Origin: Varroa destructor
Taxonomy: Eukaryota; Arthropoda; Arachnida; Mesostigmata; Varroidae
Assembly (NCBI RefSeq): GCF_002443255.2
Contig: NW_019211455.1
Span: 55,132,338 to 55,196,337 of the forward strand
Direction of reading: 5' to 3'
DNA: 64,000 nt
The notes below the pieces were generated by a model. That model had not been told where the DNA came from, did not search any database, and saw only the letters and a list, made by a program, of their open reading frames with translations. Of the stretch, positions 36,377-48,614 are shown piece after piece. Each line of letters begins with the position of its first letter. Position 1 is the stretch's first letter. Both the position numbers and the translations under genes were made by a program.

Positions 36377-37766
36377 TTCAATTTTTATTTAGAGTGAGGA
36401 TGACCGCTAATATAGGAGAAAAAAAATCAAGACCACACGACCCGACATCGCGGCGGACGAGTCAGGGTAAATCTGAACGGTGAACTGAACGATCTGAATA
36501 TAGAATAATTTAATCAAACCTTTATTATAGCTCGTTAATGTATTGAATGCATTAGTGCTGATTGTGCGCGATAATCGTGATTAAGTAACCTATGATTAAA
36601 TAGGACAGTTATAAAGAGGAAATAGCAAATATAATTGTGACGGCAACAACAACGACTGCTACAAAAACTTGCGAACGTTTAGGCCTGAAATAATTGGGGC
36701 CATGCCTATGTTACATTACTATTGTCCAGATGAGTAAGGATAATGCGCTCTCGATGGTTCATAACCAATTTCTTGTCTTTAACAGTGAACGCATATATGA
36801 GGTGGTATATTATTCACGATGACAAGAAGTATTGTAAGCCATCCAATGCTACAGAACGGAAGCACTTGGAAAATGGATGGAAGACGAAAAGAGTTTGGGG
36901 TGCGCTTAACCAGCCTAAAGCTCCTATCAATGTACCTATTATATATATATATACGTCATCGTTCAAATCTATTTTTACATGTGAATAAAAACAATGCAAA
37001 TGTGCAAATGGAAAGGAACAGGAAAGATAAGTGTTGGGTGTTTTCATTCCATAGTTGGTTAATATCTAAGGGTGTTTCATATTATAGCTATAGCAGCAAC
37101 GAGACAGAACTGAATTAGACTTTGATGCAACGAGAAATATGACTGAGGTAACGATTCCGTCTCGTACTGAGCATGCCATGTTGCTTTGGCAGACCGCGTT
37201 TGAATGAACTCTTTGTTAGAAACAGTCTTGAACCGCCCATGGCCCTGTAACTAAATTAGCTAGACAACGAACACGGTTTAATATTGCGCTTGTCTAACTA
37301 TGCCATGAGTGTACCATAGACAAGAAGAGTCTAATTGGACTTCGGTGATTCTGCTGCTAAGAGCAAATGATATTGATGGCGATGCAATTGCTATACCTAC
37401 AATGCAGACGTTGCTTAATGTATAATTTATCTTTACTTACGCAATAAGTATGATCCTAATATTATCCGCTGGCACATTGATTCCTATTGTGGAGCGTCGC
37501 TTACTAATCATAAATAGCGCTATAAACACGCACATATATAAGCGGAAATGTCAGACCACGCAAGCATCGTACCCATACGGAACTGCATGGAGATGGTGTT
37601 CTCGGAATCTCGATTATTAAATTAAGCTAGTGCTGCAATAATTTCATACCTTACAGCACAGCGCAGATGGCCATTCATTGTTCTATGTTTATAGATCAAG
37701 TTTCAATTTTTAATTATGTCACCAGATTGATTTGGCGGTAAGTCATTATGAAAAACGTCTTTTCAG

Positions 37767-37853
37767 GAGCGGAGGTCTCGGTGCTTGAAATATTCCGCGT
37801 GCATTTTTCTCAGGAGTTTTCCGCAGATGCAATGGTCGAGCTGTCCGTCGAAG
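37767..37853 (+). CDS. Candidate internal exon, unknown protein
   Basis: The acceptor CGTCTTTTCAG is followed by 87 bases and the donor AAG|GTACGG. In the frame that starts after two bases the 28 codons read AEVSVLEIFRVHFSQEF, then SADAMVELSVE, with good third-position G/C bias. It resembles an amphipathic helical segment but I cannot name the family. A GTAAGT at 37739 lies too close upstream for a normal intron. No partner exon was identified. Confidence 0.3.
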
Positions 37854-40218
37854 GTACGGCATATTTTTCTAGGTATTGTGTAGTCTGCAAGCGGAAGCCA
37901 GGCAGCGGTTAGCGCCAATGCGATATCCAAAATATATTCATGAAACCTATGTTAGAATCGATACTATTAATATTGACAAGCGTTAAGTCATTTAGCAACT
38001 GTTCAAGTAGAGCCTCTGTCTAGTAACGTACTACTAGCCATCCCATATATTTTGTAGAAAAAACTACGATCCTATAGGCGTTAGCAACGTGCAAAATACG
38101 CACAGTAGTTACTGAAGTTAATTAATTCTAAATAAGAAGAATCAGTTGCAATTAAATTACAAGTTTTTTACTCAAGGCCACTTGAAGCGCGATATGTGCA
38201 GAAAAGGTCTTCATTATTCCTCTTCCGACGCTGGTCAAGATCAACAATTTCGATAAAAAATAAGAAAAAATATGGAATATCATTACTAAACAGCATTTTA
38301 TAACCTTTTTTCATACGTTCAACGCATGAAACGTTATTTGATAGTGAGATGGCTATTTGAAAAACTTGGATTTTAGGGTATAATAATTAATCAGTTTCTC
38401 TAAGACAAGAAAGTACGGCCCATAGAGGTAATCCAAGAGGCATAATTTCATACATAGTGTGTATTGACTTTCTGTTATGCTATGAATTATGTAAATCAGC
38501 CATTCACCCAAACGCTATTTCTATTGAATTTCGGGACCTAATACGTGTAATAACCGGGTGTAATAACCACTAGAATGCCAATGTGCATGTACCACCTCCA
38601 GAAGTTCCGTTTTGACTTGTTTTGTGTCCAATCGATGGAATGTAGCTGACTTGCTAGCATTGTACCAGCCTAAATATACCAACATTACGTTACGATAGAC
38701 TAAACTCTTAAGAAGTATAAAAAATAAATAATATGATGTTTGTGAACAGTCCTAGAAGAAATAGCAACATGTCGTTCTAAATATTGTCGGGTTATAAATA
38801 ATTCTCGCAAGTTTCTTTTAATACTAAGCGTTCAGTCCCGAAAAAAAGGTCGTACTGCATAGGCCAAATATGTTCCCAACTATTGGCTCACCCTCTTTCA
38901 AACAACAAACCAATTTCTTCTTAACTGCAGGCTTGGATTTTACCCCGCTGTTACCCTTTTTTCGTGCACGTAAAACAATATTTCATCCTATTAGAATAAT
39001 ATGAGCAAATATAAAACATGTAGCATAAATAAAATGTTGGCAATACGCTATATAAGGATACTGAATTAGAATACTACAAGCAGACGGGTCATCTAAAATC
39101 TCTTTTGCATGCATAACTCGAATTTCAAAATTACGTCGTATCATCACACGCCTGAAGATTACAAAACATCAATAAAATCAATGACAATTTGATCATTTTG
39201 CTAGTCCGTGCAATATGCAAACCCATGTAATTAAAAAACGATATCATTTGGAGGAACCTGCTATAATTAAATTAACCAACCGACCCGCAGATTCGACTCG
39301 ACCCTATCGTAGTCCATGCCCAGCGTGTTCAGTGTTGCCCAGTCGTTTAGGTGGATTTCATTGTGTGGGCTGAAATTTTTGTGTTTGTCGCCGCAGCGGT
39401 GCCATTGTGGACCCAACACAGAAGCAAAGCGATGTTTTACGTTGAAATGCGGGCGGGCATAGGCACTCCTTGATGCTCTAATGGAAATCCGAAAGGTAAC
39501 ATTAGAGACAACGATGAATGTAGGCACAATAACTAGTCGTGCTCGGTCTCTGTCAGATCATTTCCACTGAGCTGGCTAGCCTGATGGGTTTTTGGACTGA
39601 TTCTAATTGAACAGCACTACTGAAATCTGTCGTAAAAGGAACGGCTAAAACTCTTTCGACTGTGGGAAGACCATGTCGGTGTATCGGTCCCAGTAAATAC
39701 ATCCGTGGGCTTTGTGCCGCAATAATTTTACTGTTAGACGAATTTTTATTTTTAAACATGTGTAAACATAAAAAACCAATTATATTTATAATCACGGTGA
39801 AGTCGAATCTCCAATTATTCCTTAATAGCTAGAACAGTGCTCCACAATATAGCTTAAACAAAGTCTTTCATGCAATACAAACTGAGAATACGTCATTCAG
39901 GCAACACAATTTTCACAGAAATATATATTTGATTACGTATATACAAATGACGCGGGTTAATAGCTACAGTAAAGTCTGTCTTGCTGGCCGTAAACGGCGG
40001 TGCTACGTTGTTTTTAAACGCGGAATAGGATAACAAATTGCCTGCCTCGGTGTATGACCATCTAAATTAACACGCTTTGTAGAACAAAGACGGAATCTGT
40101 CCTTTAGAGATAAACGTATACAGCCACAGCTTTTCCGTCTCAAGCGCCCCCTATGAAGTCGTTTTGGATAGAACAAGTTCGCGAACCTAGATTTTTAGCA
40201 TTGCTAAAACCCGCGTAA

Positions 40219-40345
40219 TAGCGTAGTGAGCAACGTGTTTCCATGCTAAACTTAGCGACATGTGGATGTCTAAATTCGAATCCGGGCGTAGACACACTGC
40301 GTCTTGTGCTGGAAGTAACTGTTTGAAACAATGCTTAAAGGCTGA
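40219..40345 (+). repeat. tRNA-derived SINE-like element, copy 2
   Basis: An A-box-like TAGCGTAGTGA (40219-40229) and a B-box-like AATTCGAATCC (40273-40283) stand 43 bases apart, as in a tRNA-type RNA polymerase III promoter. The following part (TAGACACACTGCG to AACAATGCTT) is shared with 19139-19225. That combination, a tRNA-like head plus a conserved unrelated body, is the usual structure of a SINE. The ends and any target-site duplication were not resolved. Confidence 0.55.
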
Positions 40346-41699
40346 AGTGTCGGACGTTAAACGCATTTAACGAATTTGTTTAGGCACATAATAAAAGGGA
40401 AAGGAAACGGGCATTGGAAAGAAGCGGGGCAAAGAAAAAGGAAGATTCGGTACCCTGGTCTGACCAAGTGTTCAAAGGGAACCCAGAGCTTTAGAATTTT
40501 GCTACAAAAACACATCAATTGTTCCAACTCATCGGCGTGTGTTAGGAGAGGTGAGCTAACAAGTCTACTTCAAAACCTAAAGATACACTGCATCGAGGCC
40601 ACTTTCGTCCAGTGTCATCCCCACTTAACCACGCTTAGAAAATCGTTCACATTGGTTACAGTGTTCTGTCATGTAAAGAACATGCCGTTCACCTCTTAGA
40701 CAAGAACGAATTTTTTGTTCATAAAGAAGATACTTATCAGTTAGTAGGAAATGATTCAGACGTTGCTCAAAGCAAGGGACTTGCGCAAAATGAAATCGGT
40801 AGGGGAGAAATTCCGTGTTGGTAAGATAATAACGTAACGGCCTACTCAACTTCGGTATTACAACACAGATAGCTGAATCCATTAGGAGCATTGTGGTAAT
40901 TTATCAAATTTTTCGCGGGTGCGCTTAATCTATTATCAGAAATTTGCGAGGTTGGAGAGAACATTTATATTCACTGACCGAGTAAATCAATTGGGTGCGC
41001 CTTACTAGAATGCTCTGATATGCATTGATTACATATATATTTGTGCATATTACTTCACTCTAGCTATGACGCACAATTAACCCGGTCAAAATTTCTAGTC
41101 TAATATCAGCGTATGGTTGTTATTAGATAATGTTTATAGATAATCATAGAGTGAAATTTGTTTAATGAAAGGGTATCGTTTTTAGTATTATCACGTTCAT
41201 CGACATGGATGGCTATTTGCATGGAGTAATGAAATGAACACACGTTTAACGGAAATTATACTTTAATTATTTTATTTTACAAAATAATATGTCGCTGCTA
41301 ATGCTATGGGTATTGTTGCTGTTGTTGTTTGCTGCTGTCTTCACCACGTGGTCAGTCTCATCATCATAATTATTGTCCCATTTTTATTGTCTCCCTATTT
41401 TTACTTGCTGTTTCTCAGTTGCCGGTTCATTCCGTGCTCAATCTTCTATCATCATTACCATCAATATATTTATTAATATTTTTATTGTAATAAGGATAAT
41501 AGTAAACAATATATTTGTTTTCAACTACCTCGTATCCCTTTCGGAACGAGCACACCATGTTTGCTAATCAACTCGGCTCTTCCCAGGGCCCAATCTACAC
41601 AACGTAACTTGTTACTTTCGTCTTCCTGTGTCTATTTTGTTGTTAAGTTCTCGAGTTAGTAGAACCATTTTATCTCGCTTCATATTCGTTTTCCTCGCC

Positions 41700-41830
41700 C
41701 ACACACAATATAGATGTATCTACCATTATAATAATAATTATTATTATCATCATCATCATTAATATAGTCATCCATATTATTATAATTATTATCGTTACTA
41801 TCTAGTAGTGTACATATCGTGTTCTGTACT
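41700..41830. repeat. ATT/ATC-rich simple sequence
   Basis: Imperfect runs of ATA, ATT and ATC, including four ATC units near 41747-41758. Low-complexity DNA. Confidence 0.8.
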
Positions 41831-44118
41831 GTGTCGTCGTCTTTATGTACTTTCATTTAGCCTCGTACCCGCATACTTGTCTGCTTTTTTGTCATTATAA
41901 ATAGCTCGGCTTAAAAACAAGATGTTAGATCAGGCTAACCGTTCAATTGGCTGCCAATCTGCTGATCAATTGGTTCATTGACTTATTAACTGGCTATCGA
42001 CTCGTGAATGATGAGAGAAATGATACAAAAAAGACGAAGAAGATAAGCTACATTTGTTGCGTTCTAACGATACGATGAATTTACTCTTCGTAATAAACAT
42101 AACCATTGTAATACACAAAGTGAAATATACTACCAAGATTCAATGATAATATACCGTATAACCACGGGGGAAAGTGGGGGAAGAGATGCACCGCTTAGTA
42201 AATGGGTATTTTCCATCTGCTGTGCCAAGTGAGTGTGGATGTCTATAGCGGTTTGCCTCTCTACGTCTGCCAAATGTGGTTATCCTGGGTAATGAATTTA
42301 CGGCATGTGGTCATAGCCTATTCATCATAATATGTGCTATAATAATATAATCTATAAACTAATAAAAACCGTTTTTCCTTCGAACTAACATGATAACATC
42401 ATGTTGTGGCGAGCGATACGGAGGCGACATTTCGGCTGTACTCTGCTTTAATAAACAGTGAAGACTGTTAAATAACAGCTGTTACGCTGCTCAATGAAGA
42501 CGATTTAGCTTTTTTTCAAAAATAAACACTGGGCACTATTCGAGGCCTCGAATGACGACAGAGCCGCAAGACGATAACCAAATCGGCCAAATTTCCCTTT
42601 GATATTACGAAATAATGTAGTCCCAAATGTAGGATATTATTAGCCGAATGGGCGGTGGTGATTCGTTTCAATAGAAAAGAACTAGGTACCGTTAAATCAA
42701 CAGTGTGTTGAGGTCCTTTAAAAAGGCCGCAAATCGAAAACATCTTCTGTCTTTAAAGAAAAATTCTCCTAATTAGTCTCAATGCACGTATCAATCCCGA
42801 GAGATACTCGTCAAAAAGTATGCTATGTGGTGAGCTCCGAAAGCCGCCAGGATGTGACCTCCCGCCCCGGTCTACCGTGCTCTCCTCGCGTTTTATGAAC
42901 GTAAACGGGGTACAAAGGTACATTTATTACTTGGAAAGAAATGCATTCAATTTGATTTCATTCTCTGATATGATGACCCAATACCGATGCTAGAAACCCA
43001 AGACCGTAGAATAATAATAAAGTGTTCCTTATTACCGGCGCCAATGCTTACACTCACGTCACTTTTTCGGTTTCTGCTGCGTCAACAACATCTCATCCAT
43101 TGTTTCATTACCCAGAATAGACACATTCGGCAGAAGCCATTCATAACACACATTTCCTCATACAATATCGTCTCAATATTTATACATGCACACACGAATT
43201 CACGTTCAAATACATACAGCGACACACATACCATACACACTATATGTTTGAAAAAGGACAGCGCTCTAGAGACGCTGCAAGTACTGCCCAAAAGAACTAG
43301 ATTCTGGTCGATTTCGATTCGCGTGTTGTCTTCTCCAATAGCGTTATGGATCGTAGGCCCAGCAAGACGTAAATGCCACTCTCCGGCTAGTATCGCTTAT
43401 TAAGAATCGCGTGATTCATGTAACCGTTGCACCTTCCGTGAGAGCCAAGTAAGAAGGAAGGTTCAAAGTAGCTCATATAGGTGTCTATAAAGCCACTGAC
43501 TGAGATGATGCTAAATTTGCTCAATTAAATGTTCCTGTAATATTTAAGCCCGGAGCCTCAGCACCTCTACATATGTGGTTCGTGAGCTTAGGTAACTAGC
43601 TCAATATGGCCATCAGCACTGCATATACATACAGGATTCTTTCTGTATCCCAAATCAAAATGGAAACAGTACGATCCTGCCTATCGAAATTGAGAAAGGT
43701 GGTAACAGGTGTTCAGAAAAAAAATGGCTTCACCGACCTACTTTTCTCCATTTCGGCTCTTCTGTTGGCCGAGGGCACTGGTGCATTATAACTTTCGTTA
43801 GTGTTGCCTTCCCATAGCAACACGCCTAGGTGGTCATTTTACACCATTATGCGACAATCCGAAACGCGTATATACAGATCTTCAACTGTTTCTCCATTTA
43901 CAATCAATCAACGGATCAGGTCGGCATTCTAGTTAGCCAATTACTTATTCATGGAACGGCATTCTGAACAAACAGTCTGTTGTGTAGTTATTTCCAGCCT
44001 TCACAGCAAGCGTTATTCACTCTCGAACACATTCGAGCATGTTCTGATTTATGAATACATGTACAATACCAATCATTAAATAGTTCTCTTTTGACAAACT
44101 TTCCGAATGATTTACAAG

Positions 44119-44173
44119 ATGGTGGCCAAGAATCAGCTGATAGTGGACACAGGAATGAGTCTGTTCTATGAAA
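44119..44173 (+). CDS. Candidate coding exon, unknown protein
   Basis: ATG at 44119 opens 18 codons, MVAKNQLIVDTGMSLFYE, ending at a donor, GAAA|GTAAGA. The VDTGMS segment recalls the active-site loop of aspartic proteases (VDTGxS), but the piece is far too short to claim that family. The exon may also begin at an acceptor-like TTTACAAG right before the ATG. No further exons found. Confidence 0.22.
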
Positions 44174-45677
44174 GTAAGATTGAGTCCATTATCACCTTCA
44201 AATATTTCGAACTCTTCGTGTCTCTATGCATTGTACGCGTTTAATAGCTTCTCTGGTCCCCATCCTTTCCAACAAATTCCTATTAATAGCTTCTTCCTTC
44301 ATCATCACCACCGCCATCGCACATTTGGTTCTTCCGCCAGTCCTGACTGGCCATTCTATCCGTAACGATCTCTCCGTAAACAATCTACTTATAAACAAGC
44401 TTAGCCAGCCATCTCGTATTATTAGGTGTCTCAGAAAAAAACTGTTATACCGGCGTCCCAACTTTTTTTTCGAACCTTTCGGAAATCACTGTTACACATC
44501 TCTTCCCGTTGAAGCCATCGTTTCTTTACCTACCTAGATTACATTCGCTTGTTCTGTTTTTCACACAATCGCCGTCACATCCTCAAACCGCTCATTTCGT
44601 TTAGCGAAACTGTAGAATTTCATAATAATACAGGCTGTTTATCTGCTCGATACTGTACATATTATATAAGTGGCCGACAAACGGCGTATTTACACACAAA
44701 AAACCTTCTGTTTTCCACCATATAGACACACTTACACACGCATTTCTGATTTTTATCTCTACATGGCCATGGTCTATTGCGATTAGTCCAATCTCATCAA
44801 GTTGACTTTACTTTTCACCCCTAAGCGCAGAGACAAGGTGTCATTCCAGCATTAGCTTTGTACCCCCCTCCCCGCAGCGATTTTGGTTTAAATACCACAA
44901 GCATCGACTATTTAGATTCAAAAAAAAAATATATATATATATTTTAGAGTTCTCCCTTTTCAAAGCGTCTATTGATTTGGGTGTTCTTTTGTTTCTCATA
45001 TAAATCGTAATATTCAATTCGTCATAAGCTGCTCCATCAAACGTGTTTATTCCTGCTTCAAGTATGGGATAGTTGTCCTTTATGTGCAGTACAAATTTTG
45101 CCTTTCCACAGGTCGTCGGAACTTACTCAAATCGGGCACAATTGTCGACGGCCTCTGCCACAAATCTCTGTGATAGCCTTGCGCTTCATCTTGCATCCTA
45201 AACAAATAATAAGTCTTGCCATTATGATAAAGTTTCCCCGGGTATTGTTATTGTCTTCTATTTTGTCACCTGCACAATGGGGGTGATATTAAACAGTCGT
45301 TGTGTTGGTCAATTTCGGCCACTAAACAGTAGTTCGTTCTGCTCACTCACTTATTTCGTCTTTTTTTCGTTCACAATGACTTCCTGTCTTCACACATGTC
45401 ATTCGTAAAACTCGCTTAGTTACGCTTCACTATGTCTGTTCGTTTGTTGTTGTTGATTTCTTCAGTTTCCTATATCTGCGGTGCACTCTCCAGTGTTCCC
45501 CGGGTACATTATCATTGTTATTCTTAATACAAGAGTTCATTATGGTCATCGTGTAGTTGCTGTTGGTTTTAGCATCAGCATCCTTATCAGTAGCAGCATT
45601 TCTTTATCATTTTCCTATTTCATTGTTCAACGTACACTTTGTACGCTATCAATGAATCAAGTTATTCTTCACACGCG

Positions 45678-45687
<10 letters not shown>

Positions 45688-45731
<44 letters not shown>
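45688..45731. repeat. (CA)n-(TA)n microsatellite
   Basis: A short CA run followed by about 21 TA units. Confidence 0.95.
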
Positions 45732-45733
<2 letters not shown>

Positions 45734-46775
45734 GAATTTTATAATTCATATGTATATGCTATGTACACACACAGACAAGGCTAAGTGCCGTTAAGTGCTG
45801 TTGCTTGTACAGCTGCTGCAGCTGCATCAATAATAGACGTACTTCCCCAAAATCAAAACTGTACCCCACCCAGATATTTTCATTTTCGCATTATTATGTG
45901 AACCACCTACGAGACCACTGGACGTAACGCCAATACGCACGCATGCACAGCTTTCAAAAACCTAGCCAACTTTCCTGATGCTGCTCTATCTAACTGAATA
46001 CCAATTTTCATGTTACTATCTCTGACATTTAGCCGTGTGTCATCATCTACTGCTTCTGCTATCGCTCCTTCTGCATCCGCTATTTTCAATGCATGCCACC
46101 TTCCGCCTCGTATCACCATCTAATAAACATGTACGCCTTAGTATTTTCTATTTCATTCGAGCCACCGGTGCACATCACTGCTTAATCACCAAACTAGCCA
46201 CCCCTGCAGGCTAGGTTAGACCCTCCTGTTCGGTATTAATTACACTAGGCGTTTTGTGATCGTACTCTATTCTTACAGTTTACTTCCCCCACATACTGTG
46301 TTTATCCCATTCAGCATTTATCTCTGGTTATATCGCTTCGCCCAGACGAGAAGTACAACGTTCATGCACACACAAACATCCAAACATTCATTCAATGGTG
46401 ACACGGCCCACAGCTATGTGCCCAATTTCGATACGAAAACACATTCCGAGGTATTCGATACCCTTTTGTGGTGGTCCTCTGCCACGCAGTTCGTCCTTCA
46501 TCAGCATCATATAACGTATTCTCTCTCTGACTAATGACAGCACGTCTTCGTGATGTAGTTTACAATTTTTTCGTTTCATCTTCTCTGGCGCTGCCCATAA
46601 CGAGCATTGTCACCAAACGCACCGTTTCAATGGTATCATTCTTTAATGATTTCATCGAGGAAATCATAAATTATAGCAATTTCTTTTTTATGCGCTTGTA
46701 GAAAACACTGCGTGCAGAATCACCGTTTCCAAACGCTCATACAGCATTAATAGTAGTACTACAAATCTGGGTATA

Positions 46776-46842
46776 TATATACCATTTATATATATATATA
46801 TATATGTATATAGGTGTTATGTATGTATATATATATATACAC
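46776..46842. repeat. Clustered TA/TG microsatellites
   Basis: Several TA runs broken by GTATGTATG and TAGGTGTTATG spacers. Confidence 0.85.
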
Positions 46843-47828
46843 GTTTTGAGACGCCAGTGGCAACTCGAAATACAGGCAGGCGAATTAACCAGAAAATTTA
46901 ATGGTGTCAACGTTGCGACAGAATGGTTGAGTCTCCCCAAATCGAGCCTGCCGACAAATTGCAGCCGATAGAGATCGAAATATGAAAAAGCCCAGGTTTG
47001 AAGTCTCATAGATATAGATGATACAAGCTTTGTTGCAGAGACAGGGTTAACTGAGACAAGTATTGACATAGTACTACTTCATAGTTCATCCGTTACCGTA
47101 ACGTCAAAGGTTTAGCGCACAGTCTCTCTATGGTACACAAACGGTTCAACATCGGTAGTTACGACGACGCCGCTGTCGGGAGTAGAAAAGGGGAAGCATC
47201 TCATGACATTGCTGGCAGGGGTGCGTTGTTTTTCGTTATCTGTTATTCACTGGGTTGCTTGTTGGCTCAGTCGTTATCTTCGTTTGCAGTTCAACTCCAT
47301 CTTTTTCCGATAAATTGGTCTTTTCGGTGTTAACTCTTTAGTCCGTAGAATAACGGGGTCGCGTCCCCTCCTGAAACAGCTGGCTATGCTCCATTGATAA
47401 CGTTGTCTGAAAAACGATAACGTGTGTTCAAAGTAATAAGAAAATACGCACGTTCACATTAGAAACAAGCTACAAAGGCTCATCTAGAAGTGTTTCCAAT
47501 GGCCTATGCAAGTTTTTATGCTGCTCTTCGGTAATTCAGCTCGAGCCTATTCACATCGAGCATTTCTATAGACCCAGCTACCATCCAAACGTGATAACAG
47601 CGTTTAGTAATTGCTCGTAACAGTAACTTGTAGCGAATAATAGGTGTCGTACGATGGCCCACTCAGTTCAGTGATACTAACTAAGCAAATTTAGTTAGAT
47701 ATATCCGGCATCGCCGTTATGCGCTGCGTTAGATCAGTGATCACATCCGGATACCTACGAGTCCAAAGAGTTGGTTTAAACCCACACAACATTAGAAATC
47801 AATAGACAAGAACCCTTTTCAGTGACTT

Positions 47829-48614
47829 CTACTTAATCTCAGCGTCTCTCAACTTTCGGCTCACCTTAGCAGCCGAGTCCTGTTGCATATGCAAATCGGC
47901 GAGACATTGCGCCACTGTACGTGAACTCTCTAAAGCCGACATGGCCACCTGTGAAAGTCTGGATTCGTACTGCGCAAGACGTGACCGGCATGACGGCACA
48001 TGTCGCGCCAGATTACGCAGAATTAACGCGGCTGTCAGACGCACACTCCGAGTGACCGGGTGTTCCCGTTCGTCGGCAGCGTCCCGGTAGGCGTGGAACG
48101 ACGCAGCATGCCGCCGAATAGCGTGGGCAGCGGCGTCGGCTGCGTATCCCGGATGTGGAGGGGGCTGAACAGGAGCCGGTAAACTGGCTGCTCCGAACTG
48201 GCTGATCTGCTGGCGTCGAATAGCCTGTACGTGGAGATGCGCCTCAGAACAGTGGCGTTCTTGTACGTGCGTACAGAGAGACAGACGTCGACGGGCCATG
48301 CCGTCACACGATTCTTTATCGCCACCAACGCCCCACTGGCAGAATAGACTATCACGAGCTGGGTCCATATTGGGTGGTGGTTGTACTGGGTTAGACCCTC
48401 CACGCAAACCTACATGGGCATAGATTGCGTGCAGGAGCACGTGGCGAGCGGAGCCAAACGACTGATCGCAGCCTTTCCATTCGCAATAATAGCGAAGTAC
48501 CCGTTTTTCGATTGCGGGTGCCGCTGGAACTGGGACAGAAGCAGATAGTGCAGGTGCTGTGACGACAACCGCGGAGCCAGCACCATGAGAAGGGGGCACG
48601 GATCGTTGAACCTC
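47829..48614 (-). CDS. ARID2: ARID2 terminal exon: zinc fingers and conserved tail
   Basis: The acceptor TTTGACCTGCAG| precedes GAG at 48614; a stop codon at 47829 ends the frame. Finger 1 is CEWKGC...H....H. Finger 2 is CQWGVGGDKESC...H....H, with ten residues between its cysteines where four are usual in the human protein. The tail RSVRLTAALILRNLARH and SALESSRTVAQCLADLH is the most conserved part of the protein. No clear AATAAA was seen downstream. Confidence 0.93.
   Translation of the reverse strand, partial: EVQRSVPPSHGAGSAVVVTAPALSASVPVPAAPAIEKRVLRYYCEWKGCDQSFGSARHVLLHAIYAHVGLRGGSNPVQPPPNMDPARDSLFCQWGVGGDKESCDGMARRRLSLCTHVQERHCSEAHLHVQAIRRQQISQFGAASLPAPVQPPPHPGYAADAAAHAIRRHAASFHAYRDAADEREHPVTRSVRLTAALILRNLARHVPSCRSRLAQYESRLSQVAMSALESSRTVAQCLADLHMQQDSAAKVSRKLRDAEIK

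Larger units (their letters stand above)
36377..47828. other. Long gene-poor interval between DNAJC1 and ARID2
   Basis: 11.5 kb without a gene I can name. It holds two isolated exon-like segments (37767-37853 and 44119-44173), the better-preserved SINE-like copy at 40.2 kb, ATT/ATC-rich simple sequence at 41.70-41.83 kb, and several TA microsatellites. A 67-codon frame at 47130-47333 (starts MVHKRFNIGSYDDAAV, with a hydrophobic stretch) is open but unrecognised. A minus-strand frame at 39267-39490 after an acceptor-like ATTTCCATTAG is likewise unassigned. Confidence 0.4.

Noticed and set aside
42987..43403. 138-codon plus-strand frame
   Set aside because: Composition is that of simple CA/TA-rich DNA (many His, Ile, Thr), with no motif and no splice or poly(A) context.
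47130..47333. 67-codon plus-strand frame with a hydrophobic segment
   Set aside because: The first half has coding-like codons but there is no homology, promoter or conserved partner; not enough to call a gene.
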